A stretch of 54,703 bases of DNA, taken from NCBI GenBank assembly GCA_944385445.1, contig CALWXF010000013.1, positions 1 through 54,703 of the forward strand, read 5' to 3'. The position numbers and the translations under genes were made by a program. The stretch is from an uncultured Oscillospiraceae bacterium. GTDB taxonomy: Bacteria; Bacillota; Clostridia; Oscillospirales; Oscillospiraceae. Shown in pieces: positions 23,846 through 32,234 of the stretch. The number at the start of each line of letters is the position of its first letter. Positions within the stretch are counted from its first letter, which is position 1. A model generated the notes under the pieces. That model searched no databases, was not told where the DNA came from, and saw only the letters and a program-made list of their open reading frames with translations.

Positions 23846-26800
23846 ATGTTCATTCGCAACGGAATCTATTCCACTCTGCGAGCCAAGGGGCGCACAGCGC
23901 TGTTCTCTCTGCTCCTGGCGCTGCTCACCGTCTCTCTGGCTCTGGGCCTGGGGCTGTGGAGCTACTGCGCCCAGACCCTGGCTGCCATTGACCAAACCTA
24001 TACCTCCATCGCCCTGTTGGAATACATCGGGGAGGACTATCCCCAGGAGTATGCAGCGGACGAGGCCGCCCGGACAGCTCTGGACCAGCTGCCCGACCTG
24101 TCCGAGATGTCTGGCGTCACCTTGTGGGAGCCCACCCGTCGGGTGATGGCCCTGGCCCAGGGCTATCAACGTCAGGGCGGCGTCATCCCCTATGAGGACC
24201 AGATGGTGGTGACGGTGTACAACCTGGTAGCCCAGGAGGACTCCGGCTGGGGCATCGTTTCCCCCAAAGATCTGCCGGAGGAATACCTGATGGAGTACCG
24301 TGACGGCACTGCCACAGTGAAACTGGACCAGGGGATGTGGGAGAACATCCCGGAGTTTTTCGGCCAGCTCCCCCAGGAGCTCCCCGATGTCTACTGTATG
24401 GTGTCGGGGGACACCGGCACCCTGGTGGACACCACCCAGGGCCTGTCTGTGGACATCAGCGACCTGTTGAAAAACGACCAGGTCTACCTGGCCGCTGCCA
24501 CCGATGTGGTGGACCCCATCACCGGGGTCACCCGCACCGAGGAGCGGATCAGCGGCACGGTCTCGTCTGCCACGACCTATAGTGCCATCCTCGGTCAAGT
24601 TCTCTATGCCCAGCAGGCAAAGGCGGGACTGTTGCTCACCATTGACCCGGGAGAGAGCGGATTTGTCCCCCAGCCCGGCCAACGCTACCTCCTCCACGGG
24701 CAGCTGTTTGAGAGCAGGAATTCTAATCTGGCCATGATCGTCACATCGTTTTCCGACGCTGACGGTCAACCGCCCTATCAGGAAATCGAGGATTACCAGG
24801 ACCCGGCTCTGGACCAGGGGCCTTTCTATGACTGCGCTCAGCGCTATCAGACCGGCAACAATTACATCCAGGTGGAGGCCAGCGACCAGATCCAGGCTCT
24901 GGACCCCTTCCAGCAGGGGGTCCTCTATTTGGAGCAGGGGCGGTTTCCTGACCCCGGGGAGCCTGGCGTGTGTGTCGTCACCCAAGACATCGCCCAGCAG
25001 CTGGAGCTGTCTGTGGGAGACACGCTCCCTGTGTCCCTGATGCAGTCCACCTCCTCGGACCCCTTCTCCCTGGAGCTCATGGACGGTTCCCGCAGCTGGA
25101 CGGTGGTAGGACTGGTCAACAGCAGCCAGGACTACCAGGGGCGTGTCTGGGTCTCCCAGGGCACCGACCTGCCTGACACCCCTCTGTTTGGTTACCAGCT
25201 GGGCAGAGCGGTGCTGGACAATGCCCAGGCCACCCAGACCGTGGCGGAAATGGCCCAACAGCTCCCTCAGGGTGTCCGAGTCACTCTGCTGGACCAGGGG
25301 TATGCCTCTGCCTCTGAGCCCCTACAGGCCATGGAATCCACCGCCCAGGGAATCACCGCCGCCGCCCTTGTGGGTATGCTGGCTGTACTGTGCCTCTTCG
25401 CCTTTCTGTTTGTGGGACGGCAGCAACAGGCCGTGGATGTGATGGTCTCTCTGGGCACTCCCCGGAGCAAAATCGCCCTGTGGCTGCTCTCCGGTGCCGT
25501 CGTGGTATCCGGTGCAGCGGTGGTGGTGGGCGGCATCCTGGCAACGGTATGTATGAACGCCCTCATCCAGCTGGCTCTCCATGTGGTGCAGGGGCTGTAC
25601 CAGACCAATTTGAGGTATAGCGACCAGGTGCTGGGCGCCGTACGGGAGACCCCTCTGCTCCAGCATGCTCCCCTATGGCCCGGACCCACAGCTGCGGGTC
25701 TGGTCTTTCTGGTGTCTGTGGTCCTCTGCCTTGCCTTTTTGCGCCAGGCGTACCGGAAAAACACCCGCCACCAAGGAAAATTCCAGGTACGGGTCCCTCG
25801 GGGCCGCACCAGTACCGCAGGGCGTGGCGCGCTTCGCTTTGCCCTTTTGTCCGCCCGGCGTGGCGGCTGGCGATCCGTCGTGGTGCCGGTGGTGTCCCTG
25901 GTCCTCTCCGGCGTGCTGTGTCTGCTGATGGTCATCGCTCAGGGATGGGGCGCTCAGCGGGATAGACTGTACCACAACAGCACCATTACCGGGGTCTTTA
26001 CCTCCACCAACGGCAGACAGTACACCGATCTGCAAATTGCAAATCCCTGGGCCCTGCGGGAGTCCGGGATGGTGTCTGACATCCAGACCAGCTTTTCCAG
26101 CCACTACTGGCTGGCGGAGGATATGCCCACCTTTGCAGACACGGAGTTCGGCCAATCCCGGGAGCGTGCCTGGATCGGCCAGCAAGACCAGGTGGTGTTC
26201 CTCAACGCCCTGGATGCCGCTCCCGCCTTCCTCTACAGTGGCACCCCCCCGGTGACCTGGCTGGAGGGCTGGGACGAGCACTTCCTGGCCGATCCCAACT
26301 ACTATGACTCCCGCACTCAGACCCCCTGGCCCTGTGTCGCCAGCCAGGGATGGATGGATGCCCACGGGGTGTCTTTGGGCGGTGAAATTGACATTTCCAT
26401 GGAAATGACCGTCCAAAAACCGGGCGGAAAACAACAGGCCGTGGGTGTAGTGCCCATCCAGGTGGTGGGAGCCTACGATGCCCCCCAGGGACAGAACACC
26501 TGCTACATGCCCCTATCCTATTGGGTCTTGCCCCCCTGGAGCGCCCAGGAGGACCAGCGCAGTGATGCCCCCAGCGGGTCTTTTGGAACCTGCCGCTTCA
26601 CACTCTCGGACGCCAGCCAGCTGGAGCAATTCCGCAGCTGGCTGGAGCAGGAGGGCTACTCCACGCCCTTGGAGCTGGACGGGACCCGCACCACGGTGGT
26701 GCTCAAAGACGGGGCCTTTGTCCAGACCGCCCAGGCCCTGGAGCGATACCTCACCCTGAGTCAGTTTCTCTTCCCCGTTCTATTTTTGCTGCTGGGCGTC

Positions 26801-27085
26801 ATGGGCTTTGTGGTGTCCTGGCTGATGGTCCAGGGGCGGCGGAGCGAGTTTGCCATTATGGGCGGCCTGGGGGCCTCCAAGGGCCGCATGTTCGCCTCCT
26901 TCTTCCTGGAACAGCTGCTGCTGTGTCTGGCCGGAGGCCTGGCGTGCGGACTCCTCTTTACCCTGGCCGCTGGAACTGCTGTGGTATGGCTGGCCGTGCT
27001 GGGTTTCGTGGCGTGCTATCTAGCGGGCTGCTCCCTGGCCGTGGCAGCGGTGGGTCGCACCAAGATCGCAGCGTTGCTGTCCTAA
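23846..27085 (+). CDS. Large FtsX-family ABC transporter permease
   Basis: 1079 residues, about the size of the duplicated ABC3-type permeases. First membrane span about residues 15-38 (RTALFSLLLALLTVSLALGL), then an external domain of about 450 residues. A cluster of spans follows at about 500-565 and 611-632. The second half begins with a new N-terminal-type span (about 675-697, VVVPVVSLVLSGVLCLLMV), has another large external domain, and ends in three spans (about 970-1075) with the FtsX-like block FAIMGGLGASKGRMFASFFLEQ. Two similar halves indicate internal duplication. It should work with the ATPase encoded directly upstream. Confidence 0.92.
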   Translation: MFIRNGIYSTLRAKGRTALFSLLLALLTVSLALGLGLWSYCAQTLAAIDQTYTSIALLEYIGEDYPQEYAADEAARTALDQLPDLSEMSGVTLWEPTRRVMALAQGYQRQGGVIPYEDQMVVTVYNLVAQEDSGWGIVSPKDLPEEYLMEYRDGTATVKLDQGMWENIPEFFGQLPQELPDVYCMVSGDTGTLVDTTQGLSVDISDLLKNDQVYLAAATDVVDPITGVTRTEERISGTVSSATTYSAILGQVLYAQQAKAGLLLTIDPGESGFVPQPGQRYLLHGQLFESRNSNLAMIVTSFSDADGQPPYQEIEDYQDPALDQGPFYDCAQRYQTGNNYIQVEASDQIQALDPFQQGVLYLEQGRFPDPGEPGVCVVTQDIAQQLELSVGDTLPVSLMQSTSSDPFSLELMDGSRSWTVVGLVNSSQDYQGRVWVSQGTDLPDTPLFGYQLGRAVLDNAQATQTVAEMAQQLPQGVRVTLLDQGYASASEPLQAMESTAQGITAAALVGMLAVLCLFAFLFVGRQQQAVDVMVSLGTPRSKIALWLLSGAVVVSGAAVVVGGILATVCMNALIQLALHVVQGLYQTNLRYSDQVLGAVRETPLLQHAPLWPGPTAAGLVFLVSVVLCLAFLRQAYRKNTRHQGKFQVRVPRGRTSTAGRGALRFALLSARRGGWRSVVVPVVSLVLSGVLCLLMVIAQGWGAQRDRLYHNSTITGVFTSTNGRQYTDLQIANPWALRESGMVSDIQTSFSSHYWLAEDMPTFADTEFGQSRERAWIGQQDQVVFLNALDAAPAFLYSGTPPVTWLEGWDEHFLADPNYYDSRTQTPWPCVASQGWMDAHGVSLGGEIDISMEMTVQKPGGKQQAVGVVPIQVVGAYDAPQGQNTCYMPLSYWVLPPWSAQEDQRSDAPSGSFGTCRFTLSDASQLEQFRSWLEQEGYSTPLELDGTRTTVVLKDGAFVQTAQALERYLTLSQFLFPVLFLLLGVMGFVVSWLMVQGRRSEFAIMGGLGASKGRMFASFFLEQLLLCLAGGLACGLLFTLAAGTAVVWLAVLGFVACYLAGCSLAVAAVGRTKIAALLS

Positions 27086-27197
27086 TATCTGTCTAAGGCA
27101 AATTAAAAAGCAACACCCGGGAAATGATACAATTTTCCGGGTGTTTTTATGCCACAGGGCAGATACCCGCTAGGAACGCCGGGTATAGAAACCCGCC

Positions 27198-27226
27198 GTG
27201 ACAATGTCTGGCATCTGTGGTATGCT
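27198..27226 (+). promoter_or_regulatory. Promoter of sigma/anti-sigma cassette 2
   Basis: Same bases as the copy-1 promoter: GTGACA, 17-bp spacer, TATGCT, with the same upstream ATACCCG / CGGGTAT inverted repeat. Confidence 0.6.
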
Positions 27227-27270
27227 CATTGTAAAAGAGACGGTCAAAGAGAGAGGCTGGTGAAGAAGAC

Positions 27271-27810
27271 GTGGAGCGACAGGAGCTCTTTGAAACGCTG
27301 TATTTGGAGATGTATCACAAGCTGGTGGGCTACGCCGCACGAGGTCTGGAGGGCAACCTGGACCTGGCGGAGGAGGCGGTGCAGGACACCTTCCGCATTT
27401 TCTGGGTCAAGTACGACCAGGCAGCCGCTTCCCCCAATGTACGGGGGTGGATTGTAAATACCCTCAAGGGAGAAATTCTCAACATTCGGAGGACCCGAGC
27501 CAGGATGGCCAATCTGGTGGCCCAGCTCTCCGCCACCCCGCAGGTGGTAACAGTGGCCCGGGATGAGCACGGGCTGGATGTGGAATACGGCGACCTCGGG
27601 AAAGACCCCGACTATCAACTGCTCTGTGAGTTCGCCCTGGAACAGCGGACGGTGAAGGAACTGGCCCAGAGCCGGGGTATTACCATTCCCGCCTGCAAAA
27701 AGCGGTTGGAGCGGGCCCGAAAACGGCTGAGAAAATATTTTGAAGAAATGGACGGAAGCGGTCACCTTTCCGTCACATCCGAACGTACTATGAAAGAAAG
27801 GGGGTCATGA
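27271..27810 (+). CDS. RNA polymerase sigma-70 family (ECF-like) factor, copy 2
   Basis: 179 residues, identical in protein and apparently in DNA to the factor at 21183-21722, including the GTG start and the ATGA overlap with the next gene. Two identical factors would serve one common regulon, so signals sensed by either partner would be merged. Identity over the whole gene points to a very recent duplication or to continuing gene conversion. Confidence 0.9.
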   Translation: MERQELFETLYLEMYHKLVGYAARGLEGNLDLAEEAVQDTFRIFWVKYDQAAASPNVRGWIVNTLKGEILNIRRTRARMANLVAQLSATPQVVTVARDEHGLDVEYGDLGKDPDYQLLCEFALEQRTVKELAQSRGITIPACKKRLERARKRLRKYFEEMDGSGHLSVTSERTMKERGS

Positions 27811-27812
27811 CA

Positions 27813-28745
27813 ATGGGCGATTCCAAAACCACATGGAATCCAAATTACCGCTGCTTTGACGCCATGACCACAGAGCAGCTGGAGCAGCTGCTCCGGGCAG
27901 ACCTGGACTGTCCTGAAGTGGATGCCCTGGCCCCTGAGACCATCCTGTATATTCTGGACGTACTGGGACGCAGGAAGGGGGAGGACCCCCAGGGGGAGGA
28001 GACGGCCCGGGAGAAGCTGGCCCAATGCCGGGCCCTCTATCTTCCCTGTGATGACCCGGCTTCCCTCTATGATTGGGAGGAGAAGGAGGCTTCTCCTCCC
28101 GCTGAGGTCCCCCGTCGCAAACCCCGTCTGCGGGTCATACGCCGCTTGGGCCTGGTGGCCGCTGTTATTTCCGTTCTGTTTGCCACGTTGCTGGCAGCAC
28201 AAGCCGCTGGGGTGGATCTGTGGGGCATGATCGTCCGGTGGTCGGACGAGACCTTCCACTTCAGCTACCAGGGGGACGGCCCCTCCTCCAGCTGGATAGA
28301 CGGGCAGGAGGAGCTGGAGGGCCTGGCGCTGAAAGAGTATCTGCCCCGCTGGATTCCTAAGGGGTATGCCGTGGAGGAAATTCAGACCTACGAGTTGAAC
28401 GACCAGTCTACTGCTATCATCACGTTTAGCGGTGAGAACTTGCCCACCTTATATCTGTCTGTCGATGTCTATGAGGACTTGGAGCAGATGCAGCATATGA
28501 CCTTTGAGAAGGACGATGCCCCCGTTCAAGAGCGACGGCTATCCGGGGGGACTGTCTACTTTTATACAAATGGTGGATATGAACATTCGATCTATCAATG
28601 CCAGAATGTGGTTTACTCCATGTCCGGCGATATCACGCAGGAGACAGCAATAAAGGTATATGAATCCACTGAGGGAGGGATGTATACTACAACACATGTT
28701 GGCGGAGTATCGTCCATCCCAGGTGTCCAGATGTATTCTAAATAA
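27813..28745 (+). CDS. Anti-sigma factor-like membrane protein with DUF4367 sensor, copy 2
   Basis: 310 residues. Residues 1 to about 154, including the sigma-binding part and the membrane span, match copy 1 exactly. The outer DUF4367 domain differs: LPRWIPKGYAVEEIQTYEL, YLSVDVYEDLEQMQHMTFEK, VYFYTNGGYEHSIYQCQNVVYSMSGDITQETAIKVYEST. It also carries a 20-residue C-terminal extension (TTTHVGGVSSIPGVQMYSK) absent from copy 1. Same partner, different sensor. The start was placed at ATG 27813 by analogy with copy 1. Confidence 0.85.
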   Translation: MGDSKTTWNPNYRCFDAMTTEQLEQLLRADLDCPEVDALAPETILYILDVLGRRKGEDPQGEETAREKLAQCRALYLPCDDPASLYDWEEKEASPPAEVPRRKPRLRVIRRLGLVAAVISVLFATLLAAQAAGVDLWGMIVRWSDETFHFSYQGDGPSSSWIDGQEELEGLALKEYLPRWIPKGYAVEEIQTYELNDQSTAIITFSGENLPTLYLSVDVYEDLEQMQHMTFEKDDAPVQERRLSGGTVYFYTNGGYEHSIYQCQNVVYSMSGDITQETAIKVYESTEGGMYTTTHVGGVSSIPGVQMYSK

Positions 28746-28799
28746 TCTGAGTCCTTAGTTGCTGGAAAAGCATGAGATTGACAAGGAGGTAATTGGACT

Positions 28800-29339
28800 A
28801 TGAAGAAAATCGTAGGCATCCTGTCATTGGCTGTGGTTTTGCTGACGTTATATGCCTGTCAAATTTCTGTTGCCCCCTCTCAGTCTCCTACAGACACGCC
28901 ACCCCAGGTAACCCAGCCAGACCAGTACCAATACAGCACCTTTATGCAGAATATTAAGGTCTATAACGTGGAGGATACCAGCTTAACGCCAGAAGCAGCG
29001 GCCCAACAGCTCATGACACTATTTCTGGACGATTTAAGTAGGCCTTCCCAGGTGCGAACATTCCAGATTACTCAATATAAAAACCTGCGGGTGGAGGTGC
29101 TGCCCACCACGGAGCTGAAAGCCACCGCTGTGCTGGGATACGGCCTGACCGCAGAGGAAGTGGGCGAGATGTTCTGGATTGTGCTGCCGGAATATGAGTT
29201 CCAGTATACCGGCACTCTCAGTCCCATCGGAGAATGTCCATCGGGCAAGTGGTTGAATCAGGAAGATCAGGGAAATGTGCGTGGCTTTTTGTTAAAACAG
29301 ACCGAGCACGGCTATTCTCTGCAATCACGGTATCAATAA
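28800..29339 (+). CDS. Lipoprotein of unknown function
   Basis: 179 residues. The signal MKKIVGILSLAVVLLTLYAC has a lipobox LYAC with Cys20. A Ser/Thr/Pro linker (SQSPTDTPPQ) follows, then a domain from about 45 on: SLTPEAAAQQLMTLFLDDL, FQITQYKNLRVEVLPTTELKATAVLGYGL, FWIVLPEYEFQYTGTLSPIGE. I do not recognise the family. AAGGAGGT precedes the ATG. It sits 54 bp behind anti-sigma copy 2 and is probably cargo of that cassette. Confidence 0.8.
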   Translation: MKKIVGILSLAVVLLTLYACQISVAPSQSPTDTPPQVTQPDQYQYSTFMQNIKVYNVEDTSLTPEAAAQQLMTLFLDDLSRPSQVRTFQITQYKNLRVEVLPTTELKATAVLGYGLTAEEVGEMFWIVLPEYEFQYTGTLSPIGECPSGKWLNQEDQGNVRGFLLKQTEHGYSLQSRYQ

Positions 29340-29754
29340 CGGGTGTGATTTCGCTGGCTTGTGGTCTGTTTGGGACCGGCAAACTCCTGACGTAAATGAA
29401 CCCGTTCATGCGTTTGTGACCGCTGGTAGTACCAATTCTACTGTGACAATCTACGAAGGAAATGCGGACGGCCACTGCCAGGTAATGTTGAATACATACA
29501 CATTTGCACAGTTTCGGGCAATCTACGATTATGTTTCTAAAAGTGTAGCCCACAAATTTACGGGGACTGCACAGAGATATTCTGCCTCTTACCACAAAGT
29601 ACCTTGCAGCTACGGTGGGTGTTCTGGATATATTTTGCAGCGGCACTACGCTCAGACTCCCGGAACAAACGTCCGGTGTCTTGGGTGTGGATATGTGGGT
29701 AATATTAGCGGTGGAATTATGTCTGTAGGAAACAATGCCAATGAAAATGAATAG
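29296..29754 (+). pseudogene. Remnant of a small cysteine-rich protein (start missing)
   Basis: An open frame of about 150 codons lacks an ATG or GTG with a ribosome site; the only start-like codon is TTG at 29359. The encoded tail (FVTAGSTNSTVTIYEGNADGHC…, SASYHKVPCSYGGCSGYI, NVRCLGCGYVGNISGG) has a C-x4-C and a C-x2-C pair that could bind zinc. The upstream part of the frame overlaps the lipoprotein gene. It looks like the C-terminal part of a secreted protein whose 5' end was lost, though an intact gene with a weak TTG start is possible. Low G+C. Confidence 0.5.
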
Positions 29755-29845
29755 TATATTGATTCGATTTTTCCTTCTAAATCACATCAGTAGTTCTTAG
29801 CTTGATGAAGGGGCAATTTATGATTTGAAAAGTGCGGTGAGAAAC

Positions 29846-29975
29846 ATGAAAAAGAAGAAGTTTGCCAGTGTATTTCTGGCCCTCTCCTCTGGATGACGGA
29901 ACGATCACCCAGAGCTTTATCCTTATCAAAGAGGGCGAAGTCTGGTGTGTGGGGGGTAGCTACTTCCCGGTCTAA
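29846..29975 (+). pseudogene. Fragment of a secreted protein gene with internal deletion
   Basis: ATG 29846 opens MKKKKFASVFLALSSG and then stops at TGA. In another frame the end of a protein continues at once: DGTITQSFILIKEGEVWCVGG, stop TAA at 29973. Signal-peptide start and C-terminal tail are thus joined with most of the middle gone and a frame change. Confidence 0.6.
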
Positions 29976-30064
29976 TCTAGCCCTGCATCAAGGAAAACAC
30001 ATTGCCCCAGAGAATGGTTGGAATCCAAACGCCTGTGAGCTGCACAAGTAAGGAGGGGTATGAG

Positions 30065-31423
30065 ATGAAGCACACGGCAAACACGTGGAAAAAGCCACTG
30101 GGAATTGTGGCGGTGTTGGTGGTCCTGGTCGCTGTGGCCGCCGCCGCATTCTTTCGCTCCAAACCCATGGTGGACCCCGCCGACACCCTCCAGGTGCGCT
30201 CCATCAGCGCCGACTACTGGAATAGCGGGGAGACCTATCACTGTGACATCTCCCAGGAGAATATTCCCCAGAAATTGAGCCGTGATCTGGTGTCCCTCTT
30301 TCAGGGGATCACCATCCGAAACACCCTCTTTCCCCGCCAGAACACCTACACCGTGGAGCCGGACTCAGTGTACATCAGCATTCAGGTGGGGCTGTCTGAG
30401 GGGTCCATGCGGGTGAACCTGAGCACCAATTCCGCCTACACATCCGCCCAATTTGGGGACACCCACTGCTCCATTGTGGACGGTCAGGCCTTGTACCAGA
30501 AGGTATATGATCGGCTGTCCCCCCTCCTGGTGGCCCATGGTTCCCCCGGGGACCCAGAGGGAGAGCCCAGTCCCACCCCGAGCCAGCTGCCCCAGACGGT
30601 GCCCTGGGAGGTACCTGAGCAGCCGTCGGTGTCCTACGAGGAGTATTTTGAGCAGGAGCGGGAGTATGACTTTGAGGACCTGGATTATGCTTGGTTTTAC
30701 GACCAGTGCGACTTTGAGTATCGAGACGGCGCTCTGTATCTGGTGGACAGCCAAAAAACCGGGGAGGCGCTGTGGAAGGTCTGCGACATGGACAACTTAG
30801 AGGTCAAGGCGGTGGACCCGGCGTGGATCTACGGCATCGTAGACGGCAAGACCCTCATCCGCATGGACTACAAAGGGAACCACCAGGAGACCCTATTTGT
30901 AGATGACAGCGGCCTCATTTCCACTATGAACCGGGATAGTTCCAACCCCATATCTGTGGCGTATACCTATCGCTATGATGGAACGATGGAACCCATGTGC
31001 ATTCAGAATCCCCTGCCTCTGGCGGACCGCTCGGTGATGTACTTCTGGGCTGGAGCGGAAGATGGGGACGGGGCGGCCCTGTACCGCCTGTATGTGCACG
31101 ACGGACACACCGACGTGGTGTACCAGTACACCCAGAAGGAGTTGGAGCAGTACCGCTTCCCCGACTACCCGGAGCTGGAGGGCACCGGGCCCTACTACCG
31201 CATTTCTGCGCCGAACCCAGTGTCCAATGTGGAAGTTCGCTGGTCTGTTGGGAACCCGGAGTTCTTCCAGCGGTTTGAAGCGGAGGTGCAGGGGGACTTT
31301 GGCAAGCTCACCGACACGGAGCTAATCCACTATAATACCATTGGCTACCATCTGCATAGCCAGCTGAACTGCACCAAAAATACCTTCACAGGCGCTTTCC
31401 AACAGGTAGAGCCGGAGTGGTAA
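30065..31423 (+). CDS. Membrane-anchored extracytoplasmic protein of unknown function
   Basis: 452 residues. The N-terminus MKHTANTWKKPLGIVAVLVV has one membrane span (about 11-30) without a lipobox, so it is likely a signal anchor with the rest outside. Residues about 35-165 form one domain (ADTLQVRSISADYWNSGETYHC), followed by a Pro/Glu-rich linker (PSPTPSQLPQTVPWEVPEQP) and a C-terminal half with tandem short Gly/Asp-turn repeats (FEYRDGALYLVDSQKTGEALWKV, IYGIVDGKTLIRMDYKG), which suggests a beta-propeller-like fold similar to DUF5050 proteins. AAGGAGGGG precedes the ATG. It is the last gene of the cassette-2 region. Confidence 0.78.
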   Translation: MKHTANTWKKPLGIVAVLVVLVAVAAAAFFRSKPMVDPADTLQVRSISADYWNSGETYHCDISQENIPQKLSRDLVSLFQGITIRNTLFPRQNTYTVEPDSVYISIQVGLSEGSMRVNLSTNSAYTSAQFGDTHCSIVDGQALYQKVYDRLSPLLVAHGSPGDPEGEPSPTPSQLPQTVPWEVPEQPSVSYEEYFEQEREYDFEDLDYAWFYDQCDFEYRDGALYLVDSQKTGEALWKVCDMDNLEVKAVDPAWIYGIVDGKTLIRMDYKGNHQETLFVDDSGLISTMNRDSSNPISVAYTYRYDGTMEPMCIQNPLPLADRSVMYFWAGAEDGDGAALYRLYVHDGHTDVVYQYTQKELEQYRFPDYPELEGTGPYYRISAPNPVSNVEVRWSVGNPEFFQRFEAEVQGDFGKLTDTELIHYNTIGYHLHSQLNCTKNTFTGAFQQVEPEW

Positions 31424-31437
31424 CAAATCAGGAATGC

Positions 31438-31484
31438 AGACCCCCAGGAACTCGCCATTTGGCGGGCTCCTGGGGGTCTTTTTT
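31438..31484. terminator. Bidirectional terminator between the cassette-2 region and tetR
   Basis: Outer stem AGACCCCCAGGA / TCCTGGGGGTCT (12 bp) with inner CGCCA / TGGCG pairs, then six Ts on the plus strand. It overlaps the end of the convergent TetR gene, whose stop is at 31483. Confidence 0.85.
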
Positions 31485-32034
31485 ATCGGTGGGTCACCCC
31501 GGCGATGAGGTCGTCGGTACGCCTCGCCATGTCCTGGGGGGACTCGGGGCAACCCCGGGACAGCCAGTCTTTGATGAGGCCCACGCCCCCCGCCACGCAG
31601 AAGGTGTAGCGATAGGCCACATCCGGCTGGGTGCGCTGCAAGGGGGTGAGAATGTAGTGGGAGAGCATCTCCTCAATGTGGTGGAGAAAGCCAATGTCCC
31701 CCCGGGGGCCCAGCAGAGCGGCGCAGATGTCCCGGTTGGCAAAGAGGATGGAGAACACATCCTCCAAAAAGGCCAGGGTGCCCCCCTGGAGCTGCCCGGT
31801 GAGGGTCTGCTCCATGGCGTGGCCGATCTGGTCATACAGCTCCTGCTCCACACACTCCAGCATGTGGGGAATGTCCCGGTAGTGGAGGTAGAAGGTGGAG
31901 CGGTTGATATCCACCAAATCCACCAGTTCGGTGACCGTCACCTCGTTGACGCTCTTCTCCCCCATCAGCCGGGCCAGCCCCTGGCGCAGCTGGGCCCGGG
32001 TGCGCCGCACCCGTCGGTCTGGTTTCCGCTCCAT
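31483..32034 (-). CDS. TetR/AcrR family transcriptional regulator
   Basis: 183 residues starting MERKPDRRVRRTRAQLRQGL. The helix-turn-helix is at about residues 25-55 (KSVNEVTVTELVDLVDINRSTFYLHYRDI). The C-terminal domain (about 75-180) has FSILFANRDICAALLGPRGDIGFLHHIE and AYRYTFCVAGGVGLIKDWLSRG, the pattern of TetR_C_7/C33-like regulators. GGAGGGG is 7 nt before the ATG. It is divergent from the YhgE/Pip gene, with a 17-bp palindrome in the spacer, so it probably represses that gene and perhaps itself. Confidence 0.92.
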   Translation of the reverse strand: MERKPDRRVRRTRAQLRQGLARLMGEKSVNEVTVTELVDLVDINRSTFYLHYRDIPHMLECVEQELYDQIGHAMEQTLTGQLQGGTLAFLEDVFSILFANRDICAALLGPRGDIGFLHHIEEMLSHYILTPLQRTQPDVAYRYTFCVAGGVGLIKDWLSRGCPESPQDMARRTDDLIAGVTHR

Positions 32035-32128
32035 TGTAAGCCCCTCCTGTCTTGTAAATCTTTTTTGAACAATGGACATTCTGTCGTCACTCTGTCCATT
32101 AATCCACAGAACGCCGACCAATTGTCGG

Positions 32129-32157
32129 TTGTGTTGTCTGATCCCCTCCAGTATAAT
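32129..32157 (+). promoter_or_regulatory. Sigma-A promoter of the YhgE/Pip gene
   Basis: TTGTGT, 17-bp spacer, TATAAT. The -35 adjoins an imperfect palindrome CCGACCAATTGTCGG (32114-32128). Confidence 0.8.
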
Positions 32158-32192
32158 GCCCTTTGTAAAAAATCACAATACCGAGATGTATA

Positions 32193-32209
32193 GTAGACAC
32201 TATGTCTAC
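32193..32209. promoter_or_regulatory. Candidate TetR operator
   Basis: Perfect inverted repeat GTAGACA-CTA-TGTCTAC in the spacer between tetR and the YhgE/Pip gene, about 30 bp after the expected transcription start. Size and place fit a TetR-type operator acting as a roadblock. Confidence 0.6.
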
Positions 32210-32234
32210 AAGACCTGGAAGGAAGGGTTTGACG

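Larger units (their letters stand above)
27112..28273 (+). repeat. Direct repeat copy 2 (sigma factor and N-terminal part of anti-sigma factor)
   Basis: Second copy of the block at 21024-22185. It starts with the terminator hairpin (here AACACCCGGGAAATGATACAAT…) and so also ends the ABC operon. Sequence identity then continues without a visible mismatch until the CAGGG shortly before 28274. Confidence 0.95.

Noticed and set aside
21024-28273. Insertion sequence or composite transposon bounded by the two sigma repeats
   Set aside because: The repeats are direct and contain regulator genes, not a transposase; no terminal inverted repeats or target duplications are visible.
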